DNA of 64,000 bases from Mesomycoplasma lagogenitalium (GCF_029854295.1 NZ_CP122979.1:186001-250000); one strand, 5' to 3'. Counted from the first letter of the stretch, positions 1 through 10,210 are shown. Numbers and translations: made by a program. Notes: generated by a model from the letters alone, not told the origin.

Positions 1-1
1 A

Positions 2-535
2 CCAATTACAGTTGCTGCGTCAGGAATGGGGGTTCCTTCTATCGGAATTTACTCATATGAATTATTTAAATTTTATGATGTTGATAGAATTGTTAGAATC
101 GGATCAGCAGGAGCATATACAGCAGATTTAAAACTTTACGATGTTGTATTAGTTAATGAAGCATATACAGATTCACATGCTTATGCTGAAATGGTTTTAG
201 GTCAAAAAACTCACGTTTTAAGACCATCAGCTAAATTAAATGCTCAATTATTAGAAAATGCTTTAAAACTAGGAATTGATGTAACTGTTGGTAGAATCCA
301 TACACAAGATGTTTTTTATTCTTCAAGACCATTAGAAAAAACAATTGAAATTTCCAAGGCAATCGCGGTTGAAATGGAATCGTTTGCATTATTTGCTAAT
401 GCTAAAAAATTAGGTAAAGAAGCTGCATGTTTATTAACAATTTCTGACAATTTAATAACACATGAAGAAACTTCTTCTGAAGAACGTGAAACTAAATTTT
501 CTCAAATGATGGAAATTGCTTTAGAATTAGCTTAA
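2..535 (+). CDS. deoD: purine-nucleoside phosphorylase DeoD (5' end outside window)
   Basis: Phosphorolyses purine (deoxy)nucleosides to base and (deoxy)ribose-1-phosphate in the cytoplasm. The window opens inside the gene. The visible frame starts with PITVAASGMGVPSIGIY, the conserved GMG stretch of the trimer/hexamer-type PNP family. It continues through IGSAGAY, VAVEMESF-like (AVEMESFALF) and LLTISDN, all typical of bacterial DeoD. About 177 codons are present, so roughly the first quarter is missing. It heads a salvage cluster with pdp, deoC and upp, but a hairpin terminator lies between it and pdp. Identification is firm from motifs; the true start cannot be seen. Confidence 0.95.
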   Translation, partial: PITVAASGMGVPSIGIYSYELFKFYDVDRIVRIGSAGAYTADLKLYDVVLVNEAYTDSHAYAEMVLGQKTHVLRPSAKLNAQLLENALKLGIDVTVGRIHTQDVFYSSRPLEKTIEISKAIAVEMESFALFANAKKLGKEAACLLTISDNLITHEETSSEERETKFSQMMEIALELA

Positions 536-549
536 TTTATTAATATATG

Positions 550-578
550 GACTAACCTTTTTTGAGTTAGTCTTTTTT
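550..578 (+). terminator. intrinsic terminator between deoD and pdp
   Basis: A 7-bp stem (GACTAAC at 550-556, GTTAGTC at 566-572) is followed by six T. It ends only about 17 bases before the pdp ATG, and no convincing promoter fits in between. It may therefore be a partial terminator that lowers expression of the downstream salvage genes. Confidence 0.75.
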
Positions 579-594
579 ATTGAAAGGAAAAAAA

Positions 595-1890
595 ATGAGA
601 ATCGTTGATCTTATTATTAAAAAACGTGAAGGCTTTGAATTGAATGATCAAGAAATAGAATTCATCATTCAAAAATATGTATCTGGCGAAATTAAAGATT
701 ATCAAATGTCTTCATTTTTAACAACAATAATGTTTAAAGGTATGACACCAAAAGAAATTGGTAAATTTACCTTAGAAATGATGAAATCAGGAAGAATTAT
801 TGATCTTAAATCGATAAAAGGAATTAAAGTAGATAAACACTCTACTGGAGGAGTTGGAGATAAAACCACTTTGGTGGTAGGTCCAATTATTGCGGCTTTA
901 GATGTTCCGGTCGCTAAAATGTCCGGTCGGGGACTGGGTCATACAGGAGGAACAATTGATAAATTAGAATCTATTCCTGGATTTTCAGTTGCTTTAACTG
1001 AGCAAGAATTTATCGATCAAGTAAATAAAATAAAAATTGCTGTTATTGGACAAACAGACGATTTAGTTCCGGCTGATAAAAAATTATATGCATTAAGAGA
1101 TGTTACTGGAAATGTATCTTCTATTCCGTTAATAGCTTCATCTATTATGTCTAAAAAATTAGCAACTGGTTCAGATGCAATTTTATTGGATGTTAAATGT
1201 GGAAATGGTGCTTTTATGACAAATGTAGAAGAGGCAAGAAAATTAGCATCACAAATGATAACTATTGGTAAGGAATTAAACAGAGATGTTAGAGTAGAAA
1301 TTACTAATATGTCTCGTCCAATGGGTAAATCTATCGGTAATAAAAATGAAGTTTTAGAAGCTATTAGAACTTTAAAAGGTCAAGGAACTAGTGACTTTAA
1401 TGAATTATGTTATTCAGCATGTATTACTATATTAAAACAAGCAAAAGTAACAAACGATGAAAAAGAAGCTAAAAAAATGATTGATGAAGTTATTAAAAGC
1501 GGAAAAGCCTTAGATAAATTTTATGAATTTATCGAAACACAAGGCGGAGATGTTCAAAAATTAAAAGCAAAAGATTTTTGAAATCCAAAATATAAACTAG
1601 ATGTTCTAGCTGAAAATGACGGATTTATGGAAATAAGTTCAGCACTTTCTTTTGGTATCGCTGCATCAAAATTAGGAGCAGGAAGAATCACTAAAGAAGA
1701 TAATATTGATTTTGAAGCTGGAATTGAAATTAACAAAAAAACAAATGATGAAGTAAAAAAAGGTGATTTATTATTCACATTATATTCATCAAAACCAATT
1801 GATATGCAAATTGCAAACGAATTAAAAGATTCATATCAAATTAATAAACAAAAAGTAGAAAATAAAGTAATTTTAGACAGAATGGAGTAG
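595..1890 (+). CDS. pdp: pyrimidine-nucleoside phosphorylase
   Basis: Phosphorolysis of thymidine, deoxyuridine and uridine to base plus sugar-1-phosphate. The 431-residue length matches the family (about 433). The signature SGRGLGHTGGTIDKLE and the phosphate/substrate loop KHSTGGVGDKT are both present. One in-frame TGA at 1579-1581 reads as Trp in DFWNPKY. The ATG at 595 is preferred over the TTG at 580 because AAAGGAAA sits just upstream of it. The stop lies 3 bases before deoC. Called Pdp/DeoA-type; mycoplasma enzymes of this family usually take both uridine and thymidine, so the substrate range is not settled by sequence. Confidence 0.93.
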
Positions 1891-1893
1891 AAA

Positions 1894-2562
1894 ATGAATT
1901 GAGCAAAATTAATTGATCATACTTATTTAAAACCAGAAGGTACATCGAAAGAAATTAATAAACTAATCGATGAAGCAAAAGAATATGGATTTAAAACTAT
2001 TTGTGTTAACTCTTGTTGAGTTAAACATGCAAAAGAAAAATTAGAAAAAACTGAAGTTGGCATTACTTCAGTTATCGGATTTCCATTAGGAGCAATGACA
2101 ACACAAGCAAAAGCTCATGAAGCAAAATTAGCTGTAAATCATGGAGCTGACGAAATTGATATGGTTATTAATATTGGAAAATTAAAAGAAGGACAATACG
2201 ATTACGTTTTAAACGATATTAAAGCAGTTAAAAAAGAAATCGGTACAAAAATATTGAAAGTAATTATCGAAACTGCATTATTAACAAAAGATGAAATTAA
2301 AAAAGCTACAGAAATTGTATTGAATTCTGGAGCAGAATTTGTTAAAACATCAACAGGTTTTTCTTACAGAGGAGCATCTGAAGAAGATATTATGATAATG
2401 AAAGAAATTGTTGGTGATAAAATCGAAATTAAGGCAGCTGGTGGTGTTAAAAGTTTAGATGATCTTAAAAAGATGTATGAACTAGGAGCCACAAGATTTG
2501 GAACATCTTCTGGTGTCCAAATTATGCAAGGTGTTAAATTAGATAAAAACAGTGGATATTAA
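1894..2562 (+). CDS. deoC: deoxyribose-phosphate aldolase
   Basis: Cleaves 2-deoxyribose-5-phosphate into glyceraldehyde-3-phosphate and acetaldehyde, linking nucleoside breakdown to glycolysis. It has 222 residues, the normal short bacterial length. Visible family landmarks are IDHTYLKP at the N terminus, the Schiff-base Lys in EFVKTSTGF, and IKAAGGVKS near the C terminus. The N-terminal fifth contains TGA codons read as Trp (MNWAKL, NSCWVKH). It starts 3 bases after the pdp stop and is clearly co-transcribed. The TGA codons would hide its true start from a standard-code search. Confidence 0.94.
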
Positions 2563-2614
2563 ATTTTATTGAATGTTAAATTAATAAATAGATATAAACA
2601 AACAAGGGGTAGAA

Positions 2615-3238
2615 ATGGTCAAAGTGTTAAATCATCCGTTGATTACAACTAAATTAACTATAATGAGAAACAAAGAAACTAGTCATCAATTATTTAGAGA
2701 GTTATTAAAAGAAATTTCAACATTGATGGTTTTTGAAATTTTAAGAGATTATAAAACTATAAAATGTGATGTTGAAACTCCAACAGGAGCAATTGCTCAG
2801 GGTCAAAAAATGGATCAAGAAATTATTATTGTTCCAATTTTAAGAGCAGGATTAGGAATGGTAGAAGGAATTCTTTCATTAATTCCCAATTCGAGAGTAG
2901 GACATATAGGGGTATATCGTGATGAGAAAAACTTTCAAGCTCATGAATACTTTTATAAAGTTCCTACAATTGATAAAAATTCTTTAATTTTATTAGTTGA
3001 TCCGATGTTAGCAACCGGAACATCGGCAATTGATTCAATTGAAAGATTAAAAAAAGATGGCTTTAAAAACATTAATTTAGTGTGTTTAGTTGGTGTTCAA
3101 GAAGGAATTGATAATGTTCAAAAAAAACATTCAGATGTGAAGATATTTTTAGCAGCACAAGATTTATATTTAAATGAAAAAAAATATATAATTCCAGGAC
3201 TAGGTGATGCAGGAGATCGTATTTTCGGTACTAAATAA
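2615..3238 (+). CDS. upp: uracil phosphoribosyltransferase
   Basis: Converts uracil plus PRPP to UMP in the cytoplasm, recovering the uracil released by the upstream phosphorylase. It has 207 residues, as usual. The PRPP-binding loop VDPMLATGTSA, the ILRAGLGM segment and the C-terminal PGLGDAGDRIFGT uracil-binding signature are all visible. The start has GGGGT/AGAA upstream. Its stop overlaps the next start (TAATG at 3236-3240), so translation of the ROK kinase is probably coupled. Confidence 0.95.
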   Translation: MVKVLNHPLITTKLTIMRNKETSHQLFRELLKEISTLMVFEILRDYKTIKCDVETPTGAIAQGQKMDQEIIIVPILRAGLGMVEGILSLIPNSRVGHIGVYRDEKNFQAHEYFYKVPTIDKNSLILLVDPMLATGTSAIDSIERLKKDGFKNINLVCLVGVQEGIDNVQKKHSDVKIFLAAQDLYLNEKKYIIPGLGDAGDRIFGTK

Positions 3239-4122
3239 TGAATGAAATTAAATATGCATCAATCGATATTGGTGGAACAAATGTTCGTTTTGCATTAGTT
3301 AAAAATTTTAAAATCGTTAAAAAAATTCGTTTTTTAACTAATGCAAATAATTGAAAAGAGACTCTTGATAAAATTTGTAATTTACTTAATAAATATGAAA
3401 TTAATCAAGTTGCACTATGTATTCCTGGACCGGCAAATTACGAAGATGGAATTTTATTAAAAACTCCCAATTTAAAAGGCTGAAATAATTTAAATGTTAA
3501 AAAATATTTATTAGAAAATTCAAAAATAAGTAAAATTATTTTTGAAAATGATGCTAATGCTATGGCTTTAGCCAACCATTTTTATTATCAACAATCTGAA
3601 AAGGATATAACTCAATTTTTCACAATTTCAACAGGTTTTGGAGCTGGATTAATATTAAATAATAAAATATTTAAAGGAGTTAATCATTTAGGACAAGAAA
3701 TTGCTAGAATTCCTTTAGGAACAAATGATTTAGACGAATTCCATTTATCTCCTTATGCAATTGAAAATTTCGTTTCTGGAACTGGAATTAATTTAAGAGT
3801 TCAAAAATGAAGTGAAACTAATGTTTCTACTAAAGAAATTTTTCAAATATACGAAAATCATTTTTTATATAAAGAAATTATTGATCAGGGAATTTTATCA
3901 TTAGCAAAAACGATTGCAACTACAATTGGATTTATGGCACCTAATTTAATTGTTTTTGGCGGTTCTGTTGCCGTAAATAATTCATGATTTATAAAAAAAG
4001 CAGTTAAATTAGCTAAAAAATTTACTGATAAAAATCAATATAAACAAGTTAAATTCCGCTTTGATAAAATGAAAGATAATTCAGCTCTAATTGGTCTTAA
4101 TTATTTATTAATTAATGAATAA
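3238..4122 (+). CDS. ROK-family sugar kinase (glucokinase-like)
   Basis: A 294-residue cytoplasmic ATP-dependent sugar kinase of the ROK type. The N-terminal phosphate loop DIGGTNVRF, the catalytic Asp in ENDANAMAL, and FGGSVA near the C terminus support the family. The usual ROK zinc motif (CxCGxxGCxE) is not seen, and the EIGH segment appears as NHLGQEIA. The ATG overlaps the upp stop. It ends by overlapping the next gene by 8 bases. Three TGA Trp codons break the frame in a standard-code view. Glucose is the likeliest substrate but N-acetylmannosamine or another hexose cannot be excluded. Confidence 0.8.
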
Positions 4123-4765
4123 AAATAGATACAATAATAATTATGTATTTAGTATTACTTTAACGGGAGTAATGCTATCTTTAGCTTTAATTTCTTTATT
4201 TATTAGTAATTATTTAATATGACCATTTGGTCAATATTTTGGTTTAAAATTTGATTTATCGATTATCTTTATTTTGCCTTTATTTATTTCAATTAAAAAG
4301 CATTATGGATTAATTGCATTATTTATTCGTTTTATTTTAGGGCCAATAATTACAGGAAATATCGATATATCTGGATATTTAGGGCATTTTATTTTATTAA
4401 TATCAAATTTTATTTATATCTATTCATTTTTATTATTTAATAAATTATTTTTCTCAAAAAAAGTTATTTGTTCAATCATTTTGGCAATTTTGATTACTAC
4501 AGTTATAATTACATTATTAAATATTTTATTTTTTACTCCTTTATTTTTCTATATATTTAAAATGGTTAATAGCATATCTTTTATTGAAATTGCTCAGAAT
4601 TGATCACAAATTTCTAATGAGAAATTCAATTATTATTGATTTACATTAATAATTTACGGAACATTCAATCTTTTTAGCTTTTCAATTGCATCTATATTTT
4701 TATATTACATGCAGTTTTTCATTTTAAAAAAACAAAAAAAGAGCATTGAAAAGCAAGAAATTTAA
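4115..4765 (+). CDS. integral membrane protein, possible ECF transporter S component
   Basis: A 216-residue, very hydrophobic protein with about six predicted membrane segments and a Lys-rich tail (KKQKKSIEKQEI). The arrangement of an N-terminal helix, then FGLKFDLS, then a loop before FIRFILGPI resembles substrate-binding S components of ECF vitamin or nucleobase transporters. No diagnostic ligand motif was recognised. It overlaps the ROK kinase by 8 bases and closes the salvage operon. The substrate is unknown; a nucleobase, nucleoside or vitamin would fit the context. The family call is tentative and rests on overall pattern only. Confidence 0.5.
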
Positions 4766-4770
4766 AAAAA

Positions 4771-4797
4771 TTAGCACTTTTTGTTTTTAAGTGCTAA
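4771..4797 (+). promoter_or_regulatory. CIRCE operator (HrcA site) upstream of lon
   Basis: A perfect inverted repeat TTAGCACTT / AAGTGCTAA (4771-4779 and 4789-4797) with exactly 9 bases between. It matches the CIRCE consensus TTAGCACTC-N9-GAGTGCTAA except for the symmetric innermost C/G pair. It lies directly upstream of a TATAAT box, the right place for HrcA repression of lon. Confidence 0.92.
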
Positions 4798-4806
4798 TTT
4801 TTAATG

Positions 4807-4812
4807 TATAAT
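4807..4812 (+). promoter_or_regulatory. -10 box of lon promoter
   Basis: TATAAT preceded by ATG (extended TG-like context), 10 bases after the CIRCE element and 44 bases upstream of the lon ATG. A strong Shine-Dalgarno (AGAGAGGGG) precedes the start. Confidence 0.75.
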
Positions 4813-4855
4813 TACATATATTTTTATATATTTTTTTAAAAAAGAGAGGGGAAAT

Positions 4856-7294
4856 ATGAAAAAAGAAAGAATATTAAATGTTATTTCAGATATCTTTTTA
4901 CTCGGTTCACAAGTAAAGGTTAAATTAAGTAAAGCCGAACTTGAAGATATAGTAATTCCTGCAGAAAAATTAGCAGAATCAAGAGGAGAAAAAGAAGTAG
5001 GTATTCCCGTTTCCTTTTTTACTAGTCTTGATTATAATCGAAGCGAATTAAAAGCAACAAGCGAAGAAAGAATTGGAGTTTACTGTATAGTTAAAAGACC
5101 GAAAACTAAAACGGGCTTAACTGCAGAATTATTTGTACAAAGTAAAATTTATTTTAAAGATGTAGAAACAGACGAAGATTTAAATCTTGAAGGGACCTAT
5201 ATGGTCATCGATGAACAGCCAGTTTCTTCAAGCACAATTCAAAATGCTTTAGAAAAAATTAAAGACAATATTTCTACTATACCAATTTTAAAACCGCTTG
5301 GAGAAGTTATTCAAATTTATGGGCCGGAAGATTTTGTAGTAAGAAGTGCTAAAGAATTTATATTGCAAATGTCTTCAAACGTTTTTTCAACTTTAGAAGA
5401 AAAAAGAAAAATTTTAATTGCTGAAAACGATTTAGAAAGACTGAAAATAATTTCTAAATCCATTAACAGATTTATTAATGAAAAGAAATTAGTTGATGAT
5501 ATTGATAATATCATGAAACAAAATCTTGATAAGCAACAATCTGAATTCATCTTGCGTGAAAAAATGCGCGCTATTAGAAGAAAATTAGGTGAAGAAGATG
5601 AAACAGAGGAAAAAAATGAGCGTGAATTATTTGAAAACGATGAAAAGAATCGTTTTCCATTAGAAGTTAGAAATGTAATTAAAGCCGAAACTCGTAAATT
5701 AAAAGGTATGATGTCTAGTTCTCCTGAAGCAAATGTAACTAGAAATTATTTAGATTTAATTTATTCACTTCCATGATACAAAGTTTCTGAAGAACATTTA
5801 GATATTTCTAAAGCAATTGATTCATTATCTAAAAGACATTTTGGATTAAAAGATGTAAAAGAAAGAATTATTGAATTTTTAGCAGTTTTAACAAACAAAA
5901 AACAAAAAAACAATTTAAATAATAAAAATTTAATTAAAAATTTACCTACAGAAAACGAAGCATTAGATTTTTCATTATTTAATAAAAAAAATGATGAGAT
6001 TTTAAATAATATGCCAATTTTAACATTGGTTGGTCCACCAGGAACTGGTAAAACTTCTATTGTTAAATCTATTGCTGATGCCACAGGAAGAAAAATGGTT
6101 AAAATTTCACTTGGTGGAGTTCGTGATGAATCAGAAATTCGTGGTCATAGAAGAACATATGTAGGAGCAATGCCTGGAAAAATTATTACAGCAATTAAAA
6201 AATCGGGTGTATCCAATCCAATTATTTTATTAGATGAAATTGATAAAATGTCATCTGATTTTAGAGGAGATCCTGCTTCTGCAATGTTGGAAGTTTTAGA
6301 TCCTGAACAAAATAAATTTTTCCAAGATCACTATTTAGAAATAGAATATGATTTATCTAAGGTTTTATTTATTGCTACTGCAAATTATTATGAAGCAATT
6401 CCAGAAGCATTAATTGATAGGGTGGAAATTATTGAATTATCTTCTTATACTCTTTTAGAGAAAAAAGAGATTGCTCAAAAGCATTTAATTCCAAAAGTAT
6501 TGCAAGAAAACCAATTAGATGAAAATTTTTTCAATATCGATTCAGATACCATTGAATATATAATTCAAAAATATACAAGAGAAGCTGGAGTTAGAGAATT
6601 AAAAAGAACTTTTGATAAAATAGCAAGAAAAATAATTACTCAAACTTTAAAAAATAAAGATTTTTCAAAAACATTTGTAATTGATAAAAAAGTTGTTAAT
6701 GAAATGCTTGGAATTGAAAAATATTCAGATGATATAAATGAAAAACTACCACAAATTGGAACTGTTAATGGACTTGCTTATACTGCTTATGGTGGTTCAA
6801 CTTTATCAATAGAAGTTAATACTGTTGCCTCTTCAAAAGCTGAAATTAAACTAACAGGACAGTTAAAAGATGTTATGAGAGAATCGGCAGAAATTGCCTT
6901 AAGTTACGTTAGAGCTAATGCAAAGGAATTTGGAATTGATTTTGATTTTGAATCTAATCAAATTCATATTCACGTTCCTGCTGGAGCAATTCCAAAAGAT
7001 GGTCCATCAGCAGGAGTTACATTTACTACAGCAATTATTTCTGCATTGTCTAAAAAGCCAGTATCTCCAACAATTGGAATGACTGGTGAAATAACCTTAA
7101 GAGGTAAGGTTTTAGCAATTGGTGGTTTAAAAGAAAAATCATTAGCTGCATATAAATTTGGAATTAAAACAATTTTTATTCCTGAAGAAAATGAAAAAAA
7201 TCTTGTTGATATTGCTGATGAAGTTAAAGAAAATATTAAATTTATACCCGTATCAAATTATCAACAAATTTATGATTATATCTTTAAAAAATAG
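4856..7294 (+). CDS. lon: ATP-dependent protease Lon
   Basis: An 812-residue hexameric cytoplasmic AAA+ protease that degrades misfolded and regulatory proteins. The order is an N-terminal LON substrate domain, a coiled-coil/helical region (about residues 190-310), an AAA+ module with Walker A GPPGTGKT near residue 393 and Walker B IILLDEID, then the protease domain. The catalytic Ser is S718 in KDGPSAG and the Lys is K761 in GGLKEKS. A TGA Trp codon at 5774-5776 (SLPWYK) splits the gene under the standard code. It is preceded by a CIRCE element, so it is probably heat inducible through HrcA. A terminator hairpin follows the stop. Confidence 0.97.
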
Positions 7295-7296
7295 AG

Positions 7297-7331
7297 AAAA
7301 TACGAGCATTTTTTATGTTTGTATTTTTTTT
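7297..7331 (+). terminator. terminator after lon
   Basis: AAAATAC (7297-7303) pairs with GTATTTT (7321-7327). An inner AGCAT/ATGTT helix extends the hairpin, and a T-run follows. Confidence 0.7.
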
Positions 7332-7427
7332 ATTAAAAAGTAAAAGTAAATAAATGAATTAAAAAAACATATAAAAAATTATTTTTTTACTTTTTTTTTA
7401 TAAAAAAATTAGTAAAATGTTATTAAT

Positions 7428-8858
7428 ATGAAGAAATTAGACAAAATCACACCTTGAAAAGAAAATTTTGCACAATGGTATGTGGATGTTATTAAAAATG
7501 GTGAATTAATGGAATACGGTCCAATTAAAGGAACCATTATTTTTAAACCAAATTCCTATGCAATTTGAGAAAACATCCAATTAGAATTAAATAATTTATT
7601 TAAAACTAAGGGTATTCAAAATGTATATTTACCAATGCTTATCCCAGAGTTTTTTATAAATATAGAAAAAGAACATGTTGAAGGATTTTCTCACGAATTA
7701 GTTACAGTAACACAAGTTGGCGAAAAAAAATTACATGATAATTTATACATTAGACCAACAAGTGAAGTATTATTTGCCGACTTATTTAAAAAGAGCATTG
7801 AATCATATAAAGATTTGCCTTTAATTTATAATCAATGAACATCTGTTATGAGATGAGAAAAAACTACCAATCCTTTTTTAAGAAATACAGAATTTTTATG
7901 ACAAGAAGGACACACAGTTCACGCTAATGCAATGGAAGCTAGAAAATTAACAAGAGATATGATTAAACTTTATGAAAAGTTTTTAAGAAAATATTTAGCT
8001 ATTCCAACAATTATGGGTAAAAAAACTCCTAAAGAAAAATTTGCTGGAGCTTGTTCTACATACACCGTAGAAGCAATGATGAAAGATGGTAAGGCATTAC
8101 AATCAGCGACCTCTCATTATTTAGCACAAAATTTTTCTAGAGCATTTAAAATTGCTTTTAAAAATAAAAATAATGAAGATGAATTTGCTTATCAAACATC
8201 ATGAGGTGTTTCTACAAGATTATTGGGAGCTATTATAATGACACACGGAGATGATTCAGGAATAATTATGCCTCCAAAAATTGCTCCTGTGCAAGTTGAT
8301 ATTTTAGAACTATTTTCTAATAAATATCCTGAAGTTTCAGAAAAAGTAGATGAATTAGAAAGATGATTGTCTAAAAAATTGAGAGTTAGAGTTGATAGAA
8401 GTGATGCTCAACCCGGATTTAAAGCAGCTAATTCAGAAATACAAGGAGTTCCAGTTAGAATTGAAGTTGGACCAAAAGATTTAGCAGAAAATATGGTTAC
8501 TGTAGTTAGAAGAGACACTTTTGAGAAAACAAGAGTAAATATTTCAAAGGTTAGAGAGTATGTTGAAGAATTATTAATTGAAATTCACGAAAATTTATAT
8601 ACTCAAGCTAAAAAACGTTTAGAAAATAACACCGTTATTGCTTATGACTATGATTCATTTAAAAAAGCAATATCAGAAAATAAATTTGTTATTACACCAT
8701 TTAATGGTGACGAGGAAGAAGAAGAGAGAATTAAAAAGGAAACAGGTGCAACTACAAGATGTATTCCTTTTAAATATTTAAAACCAAAAGATGATTGCAC
8801 ATGTATTACTTCTGGAAAACTAACTAAAAGATTTGTTTTATTTGCTAAGGCATATTAA
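7428..8858 (+). CDS. proS: prolyl-tRNA synthetase (short archaeal/eukaryal-type)
   Basis: Charges tRNA-Pro with proline. It has 476 residues, the short class II form without the bacterial editing insertion. Class II landmarks include YIRPTSE (motif 2 neighbourhood), TSVMRWEK and QEGHTVHA. The anticodon-binding domain is followed by a C-terminal zinc-like region with Cys residues (TTRC, DDCTC). The chain ends in KAY, and a terminal Tyr is characteristic of this ProRS type. Many TGA Trp codons occur. No Shine-Dalgarno precedes the ATG; a TAAAAT box at 7413-7418 lies 9 bases upstream, suggesting a very short or absent 5' leader. Confidence 0.95.
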
Positions 8859-8881
8859 TAATTTAAAATACAAAATATTTT

Positions 8882-8925
8882 AAAGTGATATTATTTTTAG
8901 GATTATAATATCACTTTTTTATTTT
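8882..8925 (+). terminator. terminator after proS
   Basis: A perfect 13-bp stem: AAAGTGATATTAT at 8882-8894 and ATAATATCACTTT at 8905-8917, followed by T-rich sequence. Confidence 0.9.
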
Positions 8926-8944
8926 TTATTTATAATTATTAAAT

Positions 8945-9334
8945 ATGATTGAAAAAAAGTTTTTAATTAATAATAAAGAAAATTTAAGTTTAATTATTGA
9001 TCAGTTATTTAAATTAAATTGACAATTTTTATATTTAAATGGTGATTTAGGAGCTGGGAAAACTACTTTAGTACAAGAAATTGCTAAAAAACTTAATATT
9101 AAAGAAAAAATTACATCTCCAACATTCAATATAATGAAAATCTATCCAAGTTTAGTTCATATCGATGCTTATCATTTAAAAGGTGATTTACAAGAATTTG
9201 AAGATTATTTTGATAATAAAAAAGTAATTATTGAATGGTCTGATAATCTAAATTTAGATTATAATAATTTTGTATCAATTAACATTTATTTTAATGAAAA
9301 TAACGAAAGAATTTATCATTTAAAAAAGGAGTAA
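8945..9334 (+). CDS. tsaE: tRNA t6A-modification ATPase TsaE
   Basis: Small ATPase of the TsaB-TsaD-TsaE complex that makes threonylcarbamoyl-adenosine at position 37 of ANN-decoding tRNAs. It has 129 residues. Walker A is GDLGAGKTT, TSPTF follows, and HIDAYHL matches the family HxDxYR/HL motif. No Shine-Dalgarno is visible; TATAAT at 8931-8936 sits 8 bases before the ATG, so the mRNA may be leaderless. Followed after 6 bases by tsaB. Confidence 0.92.
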
Positions 9335-9340
9335 TAAATA

Positions 9341-9886
9341 ATGAATATTTTTATTGATAGCACATTAGACGATTTAGTTATTGGTTTATTTAATGAAAAT
9401 AAACAGTTAGTTGATTATGAAATAAAGGTAAAATTAAAAGAAAAATCTGAAATTCTACCATCAATTTTTAACCAAATATTAAAACGAAATTCACTTACAA
9501 TTAATAATATTAATAATTATTTTATAAACCTTGGTCCAGGAACATTTACAGGATCAAGAATTTCACTTGTTTTTTGTCGCACAATTTGTCAAGTAAATAA
9601 TAGTAATTTATTTACTACAAATACTTTCGAACTAATTTCTTATGATAAAGAAAAAAATTTTTTCTTTGTTGATGCAAGAGGAAATAGTGCTTATATGGCA
9701 CAAGCGGAAAAAGGAAAATTATTGTCAGAAATCCAAGTAGTTGAAAAAAAAGAAAAAAATGATACTGTAAATTATCAGAAATTTTTCAATGATTTTCGTT
9801 ATATATTTAATGAAATTTTTGAATTAGAAAAAGATTTATTGAAAGTAGAACCGGTTTATATAAAAAAACCACATATTGGAAATTAA
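9341..9886 (+). CDS. tsaB: tRNA t6A-modification scaffold protein TsaB
   Basis: Non-catalytic ASKHA-fold partner of TsaD in t6A synthesis. It has 181 residues, shorter than the enterobacterial protein. The family motif GPGTFTGSRI is present, together with an N-terminal FIDSTLDD strand and FFVDARG. It is preceded by AAGGAG and translated right after tsaE. The stop codon runs into a 16-A tract (9885-9900) ahead of the tRNA cluster. Confidence 0.9.
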   Translation: MNIFIDSTLDDLVIGLFNENKQLVDYEIKVKLKEKSEILPSIFNQILKRNSLTINNINNYFINLGPGTFTGSRISLVFCRTICQVNNSNLFTTNTFELISYDKEKNFFFVDARGNSAYMAQAEKGKLLSEIQVVEKKEKNDTVNYQKFFNDFRYIFNEIFELEKDLLKVEPVYIKKPHIGN

Positions 9887-9941
9887 AAAAAAAAAAAAAA
9901 TAAAATTTTGTAATTATTCATTTTATGATAAAATTTTTTAC

Positions 9942-10018
9942 GGAGAAGTAGCTCAGCTTGGCAGAGCGCTACGTTTGGGTCGTAGTGGTCGCAGGTTCAA
10001 ATCCTGTCTTCTTCACCA
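9942..10018 (+). tRNA. tRNA-Pro (UGG)
   Basis: 77 bases including the encoded CCA. The acceptor GGAGAAG pairs with CTTCTTC, and the anticodon loop TTTGGGT gives anticodon UGG. First of eight closely packed tRNA genes. A TATGAT box at 9924-9929 is a possible promoter. Confidence 0.97.
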
Positions 10019-10021
10019 TTT

Positions 10022-10098
10022 GGGGGGGTAGCTCACCTGGCTAGAGCGCCTGCCTTGCACGCAGGAGGTAGAGGGTTCGACTCCCTTCCTCTCCACCA
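10022..10098 (+). tRNA. tRNA-Ala (UGC)
   Basis: 77 bases with CCA. The acceptor of seven G pairs with CCTCTCC (two wobble pairs), and the anticodon loop CTTGCAC gives UGC. Confidence 0.97.
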
Positions 10099-10099
10099 T

Positions 10100-10176
10100 G
10101 GCTCTGTAGCTCAGTTGGTTAGAGCATCCGGTTCATACCCGGAAGGTCAAGAGTTCGAATCTCTTCGGAGCCACCA
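10100..10176 (+). tRNA. elongator tRNA-Met (CAU)
   Basis: 77 bases with CCA. The acceptor GGCTCTG pairs with CGGAGCC, and the anticodon loop TTCATAC gives CAU. The full Watson-Crick 1-72 pair and the anticodon stem TCCGG/CCGGA mark an elongator rather than an initiator. Confidence 0.88.
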
Positions 10177-10210
10177 TATGGAAACCCAATGTGGTTATCT
10201 AACTGATAGT

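Noticed and set aside
4856-7294. lon, uvrA, proS, fruA, oppF and others appear broken into several ORFs, as if frameshifted
   Set aside because: Every break is a single in-frame TGA at a position where the family has Trp or where reading continues smoothly. With TGA as Trp all are intact.
9885-9900. 16-A tract after tsaB as a regulatory switch
   Set aside because: It precedes tRNA genes, where variable expression would be harmful, and is not positioned against a clear -10 box. It is probably neutral slippage.
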